14,736 nt of DNA. It comes from Gammaproteobacteria bacterium. Lineage in GTDB: Bacteria; Pseudomonadota; Gammaproteobacteria; DSM-19610. Positions 1-8,104 of this stretch are shown here, in pieces. How positions within the stretch are numbered: position 1 is the first letter of the stretch; each line of letters opens with the position of its first letter. Made by a program: the position numbers and the translations under genes. The stretch is from assembly GCA_030618475.1 (NCBI GenBank), contig JAUXDG010000041.1, positions 1 to 14,736 on the forward strand, read 5' to 3'. The notes under the pieces were generated by a model. That model saw only the letters and a list, made by a program, of their open reading frames with translations. It made no database searches and was not told where the DNA came from.

Positions 1-2
1 CT

Positions 3-104
3 GGAGGACCCTCTCTTGCTACGCAATTCACCTTGAAGGACTCGAAGGGCACAAAGCTAAAGATGAAAAATATCGGATACCTTCGTGTTGTGGCAAAATT
101 GTAG
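3..104 (+). other. Possible 3' end of an upstream gene (partial, unidentified)
   Basis: One forward frame is open from the window edge to a TAG at 102-104, giving about 33 residues that end in LRVVAKL. The composition (lysine-rich, with a hydrophobic alternating end) could suit the last strands of a secreted or envelope protein, but I recognise no family. It does not look like the C-terminus of LeuD, the usual gene upstream of leuB. A run this short can stay open by chance, so this is only a candidate that needs the flanking sequence. Confidence 0.2.
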
Positions 105-183
105 GGTCGAATTTATTCGGCCGGTCACGTTGCAACTCAATCTGTCATCCAGATACAGTCCCAATGCGGAGCGTATTCGACCC
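101..183. repeat. GTAGGG-type inverted repeat in the leuB leader
   Basis: A perfect 9-base inverted repeat, GGGTCGAAT at 104-112 and ATTCGACCC at 175-183, is separated by 62 bases. The left arm also contains a small local hairpin, CGAAT-TT-ATTCG, at 108-119. The opening GTAGGG resembles short dispersed repeats that I recall from gammaproteobacterial intergenic regions, and a second GTAGGG element lies at 9878-9913. It fills most of the space upstream of leuB and may be a degenerate miniature element. Copy number in the genome cannot be seen from here. Confidence 0.4.
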
Positions 184-222
184 ACCCGATCAGGGAAAGA
201 GCTAAATAAGGTTTTTCGAAAT

Positions 223-1296
223 ATGACAAATAAAATACTGATTCTACCCGGTGACGGCATTGGCCCCGAGATTATCGCAGAAGCTGTAAAAGTACTGAAC
301 AAGCTGGTTGCCGATGGCCTGGATATCGAGCTGGAAGAGGGCCTGGTGGGTGGCGCTGCCTACGATGCCAAAGGTCACCCGCTGCCGCAAGACACACTGC
401 TTCAGGCGCGTGCCGCGGACGCCATTTTGCTCGGTGCCGTGGGCGGCCCGCAGTACGAGTCGCTGGACCGTCCGTTGCGTCCGGAGCAGGGGCTGCTGGG
501 ATTACGGGCCGAGCTGAAACTGTTCTCCAATCTGCGTCCCGCTATTCTGTATCCGCAGCTGGCCGAGGCTTCCACCCTGAAGCCGGACGTGGTATCCGGG
601 CTGGATATTATGATTGTGCGTGAACTGACAGGCGGTATTTATTTCGGTCAGCCGCGCGGCGTGCGCACGCTCGATGACGGCGAACGGGAGGGTTTCAATA
701 CACTGGTCTACCGCGAGTCTGAGATTGAACGTATCGGCCGTTCCGCGTTCGAAATCGCCCGCAAGCGTGGCCGGAGGGTCTGTTCGGTGGATAAGGCCAA
801 TGTGCTTGAGGTCAGCGAATTGTGGCGGCAGGTCATGCAGCGGCTTGGCGAAGAGTATCCTGACGTGGAGCTGAGCCATATGTACGTTGATAATGCCGCC
901 ATGCAGCTGGTGCGTGCACCCAAACAGTTTGACGTCATGGTAACGAGCAATATGTTCGGCGATATTCTCTCGGATGCTGCCGCCATGCTGACCGGCTCCA
1001 TCGGCATGTTGCCATCCGCATCGCTGGATGCCAGTGGTAAGGGGATGTATGAACCGATTCACGGCTCGGCACCGGACATCGCCGGGCAGGGTATGGCCAA
1101 CCCCCTGGCGACTATTCTGTCGGTTGCCATGATGTTGCGTTACAGTTTTGACGAAGCGGGACTCGCGGATGGTATTGAGACTGCGGTAGGTACGGTTCTG
1201 GATCAGGGCTTGCGTACAGTGGATATCGCGGCAGCAGGACAGACTCCCGTGGGTACCGCCGACATGGGCACTGCTGTTGTGGCGGCATTGGGCTGA
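223..1296 (+). CDS. leuB: 3-isopropylmalate dehydrogenase
   Basis: LeuB catalyses the NAD-dependent oxidation and decarboxylation of 3-isopropylmalate, the third step of leucine synthesis in the cytoplasm. The 357-residue product has the normal family length. Visible motifs are the N-terminal LPGDGIGPE (residues 8-16), substrate-binding arginines in LGLRAELKLFSNLRP (R95, R105) and R133, the catalytic pair Y140 (GGIYFG) and K191 (DKANVL), and the dehydrogenase signature NMFGDILSDAAAML (243-256) with D247 and D251; D223 completes the metal site. The frame is open back to 85, but homologues begin just before the LILPGDGIGPE motif, so I choose the ATG at 223. Its ribosome site is weak (TAAGG at 207-211). 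The leader carries an inverted repeat. leuC and leuD, if present, lie outside the window. Followed by asd after 240 bases, so the two may be transcribed separately. Confidence 0.97.
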   Translation: MTNKILILPGDGIGPEIIAEAVKVLNKLVADGLDIELEEGLVGGAAYDAKGHPLPQDTLLQARAADAILLGAVGGPQYESLDRPLRPEQGLLGLRAELKLFSNLRPAILYPQLAEASTLKPDVVSGLDIMIVRELTGGIYFGQPRGVRTLDDGEREGFNTLVYRESEIERIGRSAFEIARKRGRRVCSVDKANVLEVSELWRQVMQRLGEEYPDVELSHMYVDNAAMQLVRAPKQFDVMVTSNMFGDILSDAAAMLTGSIGMLPSASLDASGKGMYEPIHGSAPDIAGQGMANPLATILSVAMMLRYSFDEAGLADGIETAVGTVLDQGLRTVDIAAAGQTPVGTADMGTAVVAALG

Positions 1297-1331
1297 GTTT
1301 TGTCAACCACAAAGAATTTACTAAGGCGTGG

Positions 1332-1441
1332 GTAAGTTAGCCGACATCAGCTTTCGGGACCGTCAGCCGCATGGACGCGGCTGTCGAGCGTACAGGGACG
1401 TATTCACAGCGAGTCCCGAAAGCTGATGCCGGCTAACTTAC
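1332..1441. repeat. Long inverted-repeat element (MITE-like) between leuB and asd
   Basis: Two 29-base arms at 1332-1360 and 1413-1441 are reverse complements with a single mismatch (1344 against 1429). They begin GTAAGTTAGCC and end GGCTAACTTAC. Between them lies a perfect 7-base inner hairpin, CAGCCGC (1364-1370) and GCGGCTG (1377-1383), and a core containing GAGCGTACAGGGACGTATT (1386-1404). The whole 110-base unit could fold into a branched hairpin or cruciform. No transposase is encoded. The core resembles dispersed repeats I recall from other gammaproteobacterial genomes, which I cannot verify here. No T-run follows the right arm, so it is not a standard terminator. Confidence 0.8.
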
Positions 1442-1495
1442 GTACTCATTGGTAATTGGAGAGCAAAATTAAATCTACCCTGCTTTTCCTTTGTG

Positions 1496-1517
1496 TCCTT
1501 CGGTGAGAAGGATTTTT
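1496..1517 (+). terminator. Terminator-like hairpin just upstream of asd
   Basis: TCCTTC (1496-1501) and GAAGGA (1507-1512) form a perfect 6-base stem with loop GGTGA, followed by five T residues (1513-1517). The stem is short with moderate GC, so termination would be weak. It lies only 19 bases before the asd start codon and 9 bases before its ribosome site. It could be an inefficient terminator for leuB transcripts or part of an attenuating leader for asd. I see no leader peptide or known riboswitch around it. Confidence 0.4.
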
Positions 1518-1536
1518 ACTGGTTTTAGGAGTTACC

Positions 1537-2559
<1,023 letters not shown>

Positions 2560-2608
2560 TATATCCTTGCAGGGGCTGGTGTGGAGGGCTGCCAGTTGTG
2601 TACACGGT

Positions 2609-2649
2609 CCGGTCGGGAGAACGACCGGGTTCGCCATTTTGTTGCGAAC
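2609..2649 (+). promoter_or_regulatory. Tandem hairpins in the fimV leader
   Basis: Two perfect stems lie back to back with no base between them. The first is CCGGTCG (2609-2615) with CGACCGG (2622-2628) and loop GGAGAA. The second is GTTCGC (2629-2634) with GCGAAC (2644-2649) and a 9-base loop. They end 8 bases before the fimV ribosome site (2658-2664). No T-run follows, so an intrinsic terminator is unlikely. A leader structure affecting mRNA stability or translation, or a protein-binding site, is possible. Confidence 0.45.
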
Positions 2650-2669
2650 AAGGGAAAAAGGGGACTTTT

Positions 2670-5177
2670 ATGTTCAGGAAATCGGCCTTGGCAATGGCAA
2701 TGCTGGGCGCATTGGCCACAGGAAACGTGGTTGCTCTGGGGTTGGGGGAGATCGATCTAAAATCATCTTTGAATCAACCGCTTAGCGCAGAAGTGGAGCT
2801 GCTATCCGCGACTGATGCCGAACTGGCGGAACTCAAGGTTACAATCGGATCGACCGCGGCTTTCGATAATGCAGGTATTGAACGCCCCCTGTTCCTGACC
2901 AAGCTCAGATTTGACGTAAAAACCAAGCCTGGCGGCACATCGGTGATACGGATTACCAGCCGCGAGGCGGTTCAGGAGCCGTTCCTGGACTTCCTGCTCG
3001 AGATTTCCTGGAGTAAAGGCCGCCTGTTACGCGAATACACGGTGCTGGTCGACCCACCGGTCACCATGCCTGCCGCTGCACCGGCACTTCAGGCGCCCGT
3101 TGCACAGCCGGTAACGCCATCTGCTCACGCCCCTGGTTCTTTTCAACCGGCACGCCGCGTCACTCATACCGCACAGATGCCGCCGGTTTCGGTGGGCCCT
3201 GGAGAATATGGTCCAGTCAAGCGTAACGACACGCTGTGGAAGGTGGCTTCGCAGGTTCGGCCCGATACAGGCGTCAGCATAGAACAGACCATGCTGGGCT
3301 TGTTGCGTGCCAACCCTGAAGCTTTTCAGGGTAACAACATTAATAATCTGAAAGCGGGATATATCCTGCGTGTGCCGAGTCGTGAAGACATGATGTCCAT
3401 CAGTCGGGCAGAAGCACGGCGTGAATCCCGGGCACAGTATGCCGCATGGCGCGAGGCGCGCGGCCTTCCTCAGCCGGTACAGGCGCAAGGTACGACCCAG
3501 CTAGCAGCGCCCGTCGCTGAATCCCGTCTTGAGCTGGTTTCCCCGGATACGGCGGAAGGCGGGGTGGCCACCGGCAGTGCAGAGGACGATGCCCAGCTGC
3601 AGAAATTGCAGAGCGAGCTGCTGATGGCCAACGAGGCCGTGGAAGAACAGCGTCGCCAGGGAGAGGACATGTCCAGTCGCCTGGGCGTGCTGGAAGAGCA
3701 GATTATCAATATGCAGCGTCTGATCCAGCTCAAGGATGAAGAGTTGGCGAGGTTGCAGGCTCAGGCTGGCGCAGAATCCGCCGAACAGCCCTTCACTGAA
3801 CTGGAAACCGGTGAAGCGCTTGCCGAGGCCGAAGAGCCTGCTTTGAGCACGGAGACTGACTCTGTGGCAGGTGATGAATTTGCCGACGCTGACCCGTTCG
3901 ATGCTGAGGCACCGTTTGACGAAACAGTTGCTGAAACGGCAGCTGCCGATGCAGAAATGGATGAGGTGCCCGCAGAAGGGCTGATTGAAGATAGCGTTGA
4001 AGAGGACGTGGTTGCTGCGACACCGGAAGTGGAACCTGTCGTCTCTGAACCTATGGCCGTGCCTGCGGGCTTTATTGATCAGCTGCTGGCTAATCCGTTG
4101 TGGCTGGGCGTTGGCGGCATCGTGCTTGCGTTGTTGGCGTTCTTCGGACTGCGCAGGAAGCGTGGCGTGGAAACCGAATTCCAGGAAAGTATTCTGCAGG
4201 CTGCCCAGGAAGGTTCTGCAGCGGCTTCGGATAGCGAACTTGTCGCTGCCGAACCGGTCTCCACGCAACCCGTAACCAGTGAATCTTCCTTGTTGTCCGA
4301 GTTCGCGGTCAGTGATATGGGTTCTATCAGAAGCGGTGGTGAAGCCGATCCTTTGGCCGAAGCTGACGTTTACCTGGCCTATGGGCGTTTTCGGCAGGCT
4401 GAAGATTTGATCAAGGATGCCCTTGAGAACGATGCCGAACAGGAAGATCTGAATCTCAAGCTGCTGGAGATCTATCTGGCTGGCAGAAACAAGTCGTCCT
4501 TTGATGAGCATGCTCAGGGCATTCTTGCACGGCTTGAAAACAGTGAAGACCCTCAGTGGGAGAAAGTCGCTGAAATGGGGCGTGAGCTGAGTCCGGAGAA
4601 TCCCATCTACCAGGCCGGGAATGTTGCTGCGGTGGCAACTGACGAAGACGCGGAAATAGATTCTCTGTCTGATGTCATGGACTTCAGTATGGACGAAAAA
4701 GTGGCGGAAACCGGGGAACTCAAAGCCACCGATGAGACTGTTGAAGAAAACAAGGACGCCGAGGAGGGCCTGGATTTCGACCTGGATCTCTCCTTCGACG
4801 CTGATGCCAAAGCAGACAAGCCTGACAGTGTTGAACCTGCACCGTCGATTGACAGCGCCGAACAGCCGGAGGCATCCGCGCCTGAGTCGAAGGTTGCCAT
4901 GGATAGTGTAGAGCCTGATGCGATTGATCTGGATAATGCACTGGATTTCGACCTGGAAGGATTTGAACTGGGTAGCGAAGCGGAGACTGAAGCCGAGCTG
5001 GAAGGTGACGGTGAACTCACGGATCTGGACGAAGTATCCACCAAGCTGGATCTGGCGCGTGCCTACATTGATATGGGGGACCCGGACGGCGCCAAGAGTA
5101 TCCTCGATGAAGTCATGGATGAAGGCAACGATGACCAGAAGGATGAGGCGCGCGGTATCATGGCGCAGATGTCATAA
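2670..5177 (+). CDS. fimV: FimV-family peptidoglycan-binding pilus/polar hub protein
   Basis: FimV (HubP in Vibrio) is an inner-membrane protein that links peptidoglycan to type IV pilus assembly, twitching and polar protein placement. The 835-residue product shows all family parts: a signal peptide (about 1-22); the conserved N-terminal domain starting LGLGEIDLKSSLNQPLSAE; a proline-rich linker; a LysM module at about 180-236 (GPVKRNDTLWKVASQVRP); a coiled coil at about 308-365; one membrane helix at 477-494 followed by RRKR (495-498); and a long acidic cytoplasmic region with TPR-like helices (about 564-626). The C-terminal FimV domain is at 783-835 (STKLDLARAYIDMGD). The open frame extends back to 2598, but the ATG at 2670 has AAGGGGA five bases ahead and starts the signal peptide directly. 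An LDFDL motif, encoded by an identical 17-base stretch, occurs at residues 701 and 758. Followed by a terminator. Confidence 0.95.
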   Translation: MFRKSALAMAMLGALATGNVVALGLGEIDLKSSLNQPLSAEVELLSATDAELAELKVTIGSTAAFDNAGIERPLFLTKLRFDVKTKPGGTSVIRITSREAVQEPFLDFLLEISWSKGRLLREYTVLVDPPVTMPAAAPALQAPVAQPVTPSAHAPGSFQPARRVTHTAQMPPVSVGPGEYGPVKRNDTLWKVASQVRPDTGVSIEQTMLGLLRANPEAFQGNNINNLKAGYILRVPSREDMMSISRAEARRESRAQYAAWREARGLPQPVQAQGTTQLAAPVAESRLELVSPDTAEGGVATGSAEDDAQLQKLQSELLMANEAVEEQRRQGEDMSSRLGVLEEQIINMQRLIQLKDEELARLQAQAGAESAEQPFTELETGEALAEAEEPALSTETDSVAGDEFADADPFDAEAPFDETVAETAAADAEMDEVPAEGLIEDSVEEDVVAATPEVEPVVSEPMAVPAGFIDQLLANPLWLGVGGIVLALLAFFGLRRKRGVETEFQESILQAAQEGSAAASDSELVAAEPVSTQPVTSESSLLSEFAVSDMGSIRSGGEADPLAEADVYLAYGRFRQAEDLIKDALENDAEQEDLNLKLLEIYLAGRNKSSFDEHAQGILARLENSEDPQWEKVAEMGRELSPENPIYQAGNVAAVATDEDAEIDSLSDVMDFSMDEKVAETGELKATDETVEENKDAEEGLDFDLDLSFDADAKADKPDSVEPAPSIDSAEQPEASAPESKVAMDSVEPDAIDLDNALDFDLEGFELGSEAETEAELEGDGELTDLDEVSTKLDLARAYIDMGDPDGAKSILDEVMDEGNDDQKDEARGIMAQMS

Positions 5178-5200
5178 ACGCAGCCCTGTAAAAACCCCTG

Positions 5201-5229
5201 AAAATCCCCGCTTATGCGGGGATTTTTTT
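5201..5229 (+). terminator. Rho-independent terminator after fimV
   Basis: AAAATCCCCGC (5201-5211), loop TTAT and GCGGGGATTTT (5216-5226) form an 11-base stem that merges into a run of seven T (5223-5229). It lies 23 bases past the fimV stop codon and is the clearest intrinsic terminator in the window. It separates fimV from the truA-trp block. Confidence 0.9.
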
Positions 5230-5258
5230 GTTTCGGAGAGGGCCGGCTTCTATATAAT
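5228..5258 (+). promoter_or_regulatory. Candidate promoter for truA
   Basis: A consensus -10 box TATAAT is at 5253-5258. The best -35 match is TTGTTT at 5228-5233, with a long 19-base spacer and overlapping the tail of the fimV terminator. Initiation near 5265 would leave a leader of about 150 bases before truA. Its position directly after the terminator makes a promoter here sensible, but the -35 is poor. Confidence 0.4.
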
Positions 5259-5416
5259 TCTCATTGATTTCAATTGTCTCATCGGAATGCAGGCTTCCCA
5301 GTGGATTTTCCCGCCCGGTTATTTCCAGACATGACGGCCATGGTTGCATTGCGGCCGGGCTGGGTCGCCAGTTTCGATGACAATCTGTACATCAAGAATA
5401 AATAGGTCTGAAACTT

Positions 5417-6196
5417 ATGCGAATCGCCTGTGCAGTTGAATATGATGGCTCTGGTTTCTTTGGCTGGCAGCGCCAGAATCACGCCCGTTCAGTGCAGGGT
5501 GACGTGGAAGCCGCTTTGTCCAAAGTGGCTGATCATGAGGTGCGGGTGGTTTGTGCGGGACGCACCGATTCCGGTGTTCACGCCAGCTGGCAGATCATTC
5601 ATTTCGATAGCCAGGTTGAACGCAGTGAGCGATCCTGGGTGTTGGGCACCAATGCTAACCTGCCCAACGATGTGGGTCTGCTTTGGGCGCGTGAAGTCGA
5701 TGACGATTTTCACGCCCGATTTTCAGCGCAGGCCCGCAGGTATCGCTATGTCATTCTCAACCGTGAGGTTGCCAGTGCCCTGTTACACGGGCGAACGACC
5801 TGGGTTCACCAGGCGCTGGATGTATCACGCATGCAGGAAGGTACGCGTTATCTGCTGGGCGAGCACGATTTTTCCTCTTTTCGCGCCCTGGCCTGTCAGG
5901 CAAAAAGCCCGCTGCGGACGATTTATCGTCTGGACATAAAGCGCAGCGGTACCTTTCTCTATCTGGATGTGGAGGCCAATGCCTTTCTTCACCACATGGT
6001 GCGTAACATTGCAGGTGTGTTGTTGGCGGTGGGGCGTGGGGTGCAGAACAGCCAGTGGGTAGAGGATATTCTGGACAAGCGTGACCGCACCCAGGGTGGC
6101 GTGACGGCGCCGGCCAGCGGGCTTTATCTGGTGGGGGTGAGCTATCCGGAAAAATATGGCATCGAGCCGCTTGGTGTGGTGCCGGAGTTCGGCTAA
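5417..6196 (+). CDS. truA: tRNA pseudouridine(38-40) synthase
   Basis: TruA converts uridines 38, 39 and 40 in the tRNA anticodon stem-loop to pseudouridine. The 259-residue protein matches the family's usual length. The N-terminal EYDGSGFFGWQRQ (8-20) and the catalytic motif GRTDSGVHA (48-56) with nucleophile D51 are clear, as are the RRYRYVI segment and the C-terminal FLHHMVRNIAGVLLAVGRG block. The ATG at 5417 places the usual short N-terminus before EYDG; the ribosome site is weak (AGGT near 5404-5407). It follows fimV across a terminator, as in Pseudomonas, and precedes trpF by 65 bases. Nothing in the protein is unusual. Confidence 0.96.
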   Translation: MRIACAVEYDGSGFFGWQRQNHARSVQGDVEAALSKVADHEVRVVCAGRTDSGVHASWQIIHFDSQVERSERSWVLGTNANLPNDVGLLWAREVDDDFHARFSAQARRYRYVILNREVASALLHGRTTWVHQALDVSRMQEGTRYLLGEHDFSSFRALACQAKSPLRTIYRLDIKRSGTFLYLDVEANAFLHHMVRNIAGVLLAVGRGVQNSQWVEDILDKRDRTQGGVTAPASGLYLVGVSYPEKYGIEPLGVVPEFG

Positions 6197-6219
6197 AAGC
6201 CCCGAAACAGGCCGGTTTC

Positions 6220-6228
6220 TGCTAGAAT
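6220..6228 (+). promoter_or_regulatory. Candidate extended -10 promoter for trpF
   Basis: TGCTAGAAT at 6220-6228 fits an extended -10 element (TG-N-TAGAAT). No good -35 is visible at the right distance. Transcription would start near 6235. This supports the ATG at 6262 rather than the ATG at 6229 as the trpF start, since the latter would lie upstream of the transcript. It lies 23 bases after the truA stop, so the trpFBA block may have its own promoter. Confidence 0.4.
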
Positions 6229-6261
6229 ATGCATTTTATTGCGCCTGTCCTGCTGATCGGT

Positions 6262-6897
6262 ATGCGAACCCGCGTAAAAATCTGTGGAATTACCCGTCCC
6301 GAGGACGGCAGAGCGGCAGCACAGGCGGGCGCCGATGCCGTTGGCCTGGTTTTTTACGCAAAAAGTCCGCGCTATGTGGTGCAGCAGCAGGCACAGGCGA
6401 TATGCCGGGAGTTGCCACCTTTTGTCAGTGTGGTCGCCCTGTTTGTCAATGCGCCGCGTGAACAGGTAAGCGAAGTGCTGGATTCCGTGCCGGTCGATGT
6501 GTTGCAGTTTCATGGCACCGAGCAGGCGGAACAGTGCGCAGGCTTCGGTCGACCTTACATCAAAGCCATTGCTATGAGAGAGGGGTGCGATCCGCTGCCG
6601 ACCATGAATGCACACCCTGAGGCGTCCGGTTTTTTGCTGGATGCCTGGCAGCCGGAACTTCATGGTGGAGGTGGCGTCACATTTGATTGGGCTCAGATGC
6701 CTGAAAGGTCGGCTAAGCCGATGATCCTGGCCGGTGGATTGACAGCGGAGAATGTAAGCCGGGCAATTGCCCGGATGCGGCCGTTTGCGGTGGATGTCAG
6801 CAGTGGTGTGGAGTCGGATAAGGGCATAAAGTCTGTGGAAAAGATTCAAGCATTTATGCGAGGAGTAGAGCGTGGTGACGCAAGCCAAGCGAACTGA
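6262..6897 (+). CDS. trpF: Phosphoribosylanthranilate isomerase
   Basis: TrpF isomerises N-(5'-phosphoribosyl)anthranilate to the 1-(o-carboxyphenylamino) deoxyribulose phosphate, the third step of tryptophan synthesis. The 211-residue single-domain TIM barrel has the normal monofunctional length, not fused to TrpC as in E. coli. The N-terminal VKICGITRPED (5-15) carries the catalytic C8, and the general acid is probably D127 in FLLDAW. The phosphate-binding end is seen in LAGGLTAENV (156-165) and VDVSSGVES (177-185). The frame is open from 6229, but the family starts a few residues before KICGIT, so I take the ATG at 6262; its ribosome site is poor. The 3' end overlaps trpB by 26 bases, which implies translational coupling. 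Confidence 0.95.
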   Translation: MRTRVKICGITRPEDGRAAAQAGADAVGLVFYAKSPRYVVQQQAQAICRELPPFVSVVALFVNAPREQVSEVLDSVPVDVLQFHGTEQAEQCAGFGRPYIKAIAMREGCDPLPTMNAHPEASGFLLDAWQPELHGGGGVTFDWAQMPERSAKPMILAGGLTAENVSRAIARMRPFAVDVSSGVESDKGIKSVEKIQAFMRGVERGDASQAN

Positions 6898-8104
6898 ACA
6901 GCCGGTCTCGCTAAGCGATTTACCGGATGCCAGGGGGCACTTTGGGCCTTATGGCGGCTGCTTTGTCGCAGAGACGCTGATGGGGCCGCTGGAAGAATTG
7001 CGGCTGGCCTATGAAAAGCATTGTGTTGACCCGGAGTTCCAGGCCGAACTGGATGCTGATCTGGCGCGATTTGTGGGTCGCCCGTCGCCCCTCTATCACG
7101 CTGAGCGCTGGAGCCGCAAACTGGGCGGGGCGCAGATTTATCTGAAGCGTGAGGACCTCAATCACACCGGTGCGCACAAGATCAATAACACCGTCGGCCA
7201 GGGATTGCTTGCCCAACGTATGGGCAAGAAAAGGGTGATTGCAGAGACCGGCGCCGGACAACACGGCGTGGCGACGGCAACCGTTGCGGCACGCCTGGGC
7301 ATGGAATGCGTGGTATACATGGGGGCTAAGGATATTCAGCGCCAGGCCATCAATGTGTATCGAATGCGTTTGCTGGGTGCCGAGGTGGTGTCTGTCGAGT
7401 CAGGCTCGAAAACCCTCAAGGACGCACTTAATGAAGCCATGCGCGACTGGGTAACCAATGTAGACGATACCTTCTATATCATCGGTACGGTGGCGGGTCC
7501 GCACCCCTATCCGGCCATGGTCCGCGATTTTCAGACCATCATTGGCCGCGAAGCCCGTGCCCAGATACTGGAGCAGGCTGGCCGCTTGCCGGATGGCCTG
7601 ATTGCCTGTGTCGGTGGCGGGTCCAACGCCATGGGACTGTTTTATCCTTTTCTCGACGATAAAGGCGTTGCCATGTACGGCGTAGAAGGTGGCGGTGAGG
7701 GCATTGAAAGCGGCAAACACGCTGCACCTTTATGTGCGGGCAGTCCGGGCGTTCTGCATGGCAACCGCACCTATCTGATGGAAGACCAGGACGGCCAGAT
7801 TATCGAAACCCATTCCGTATCGGCGGGACTGGACTACCCAGGGGTTGGCCCCGAACACGCATGGCTCAAGGACAGCGGGCGCGCCCGCTACGTGGCAGCA
7901 ACCGACCAACAGGCACTGGAATGCTTTCATGAGCTGACCCGTATTGAAGGTATCCTTCCGGCCCTTGAATCCAGCCATGCGCTGGCCTATGCAAAGCAAT
8001 TGGCACCTACCCTGGACAAGGACAAAATTCTGCTGATAAACCTGTCCGGTCGTGGTGACAAGGATATTCATACCGTTGCCCAACTGGAAGGAATCAAGGT
8101 ATGA
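6872..8104 (+). CDS. trpB: Tryptophan synthase beta chain
   Basis: TrpB is the PLP enzyme that condenses indole with serine to make tryptophan, working as an alpha2beta2 complex with TrpA and receiving indole through an internal tunnel. The 410-residue product has the normal length. It contains the PLP lysine K103 in NHTGAHKINN (97-106), the AETGAGQHG loop (124-132) and the phosphate-binding GGGSNAMG (248-255). The gene starts with tandem GTG codons (6872 and 6875). AGGAG at 6861-6865 is 6 or 9 bases upstream, so either could be used, and no ATG is available. It overlaps trpF by 26 bases and trpA by the four bases ATGA (8101-8104). This coupling suits the fixed stoichiometry of the complex. 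I see no trp attenuator in this block. Confidence 0.97.
   Translation: MVTQAKRTEQPVSLSDLPDARGHFGPYGGCFVAETLMGPLEELRLAYEKHCVDPEFQAELDADLARFVGRPSPLYHAERWSRKLGGAQIYLKREDLNHTGAHKINNTVGQGLLAQRMGKKRVIAETGAGQHGVATATVAARLGMECVVYMGAKDIQRQAINVYRMRLLGAEVVSVESGSKTLKDALNEAMRDWVTNVDDTFYIIGTVAGPHPYPAMVRDFQTIIGREARAQILEQAGRLPDGLIACVGGGSNAMGLFYPFLDDKGVAMYGVEGGGEGIESGKHAAPLCAGSPGVLHGNRTYLMEDQDGQIIETHSVSAGLDYPGVGPEHAWLKDSGRARYVAATDQQALECFHELTRIEGILPALESSHALAYAKQLAPTLDKDKILLINLSGRGDKDIHTVAQLEGIKV

Noticed and set aside
85..222. N-terminal extension of leuB by 46 codons
   Set aside because: The extension runs through the repeat element and adds residues not found in the family; the ATG at 223 gives the standard LeuB N-terminus.
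502..1062. 186-codon open frame on the minus strand in leuB
   Set aside because: Antisense shadow of a conserved dehydrogenase gene, with no family features.
1332..1441. CRISPR-like repeat or standard terminator
   Set aside because: There is only one inverted pair without regularly spaced direct repeats, and no T-run follows either arm.
1442..1536. Lysine riboswitch in the asd leader
   Set aside because: The leader is far too short and shows only one small hairpin, not the multi-helix junction of that riboswitch.
2598..2669. Upstream GTG start for fimV
   Set aside because: It would place 24 extra residues, encoded by the hairpin region, before a normal signal peptide; the ATG at 2670 has a good ribosome site.
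3501..4511. 336-codon open frame on the minus strand inside fimV
   Set aside because: It is antisense to the strongly supported fimV coding region, lacks any recognisable domain, and is explained by the biased acidic codons on the plus strand.
6229..6261. Upstream ATG for trpF
   Set aside because: It overlaps the candidate -10 box and adds 11 residues before the conserved start; ATG at 6262 fits the family.
6197..6261. trp attenuator with leader peptide ahead of trpF
   Set aside because: No tandem tryptophan codons and no terminator hairpin with a T-run are present.
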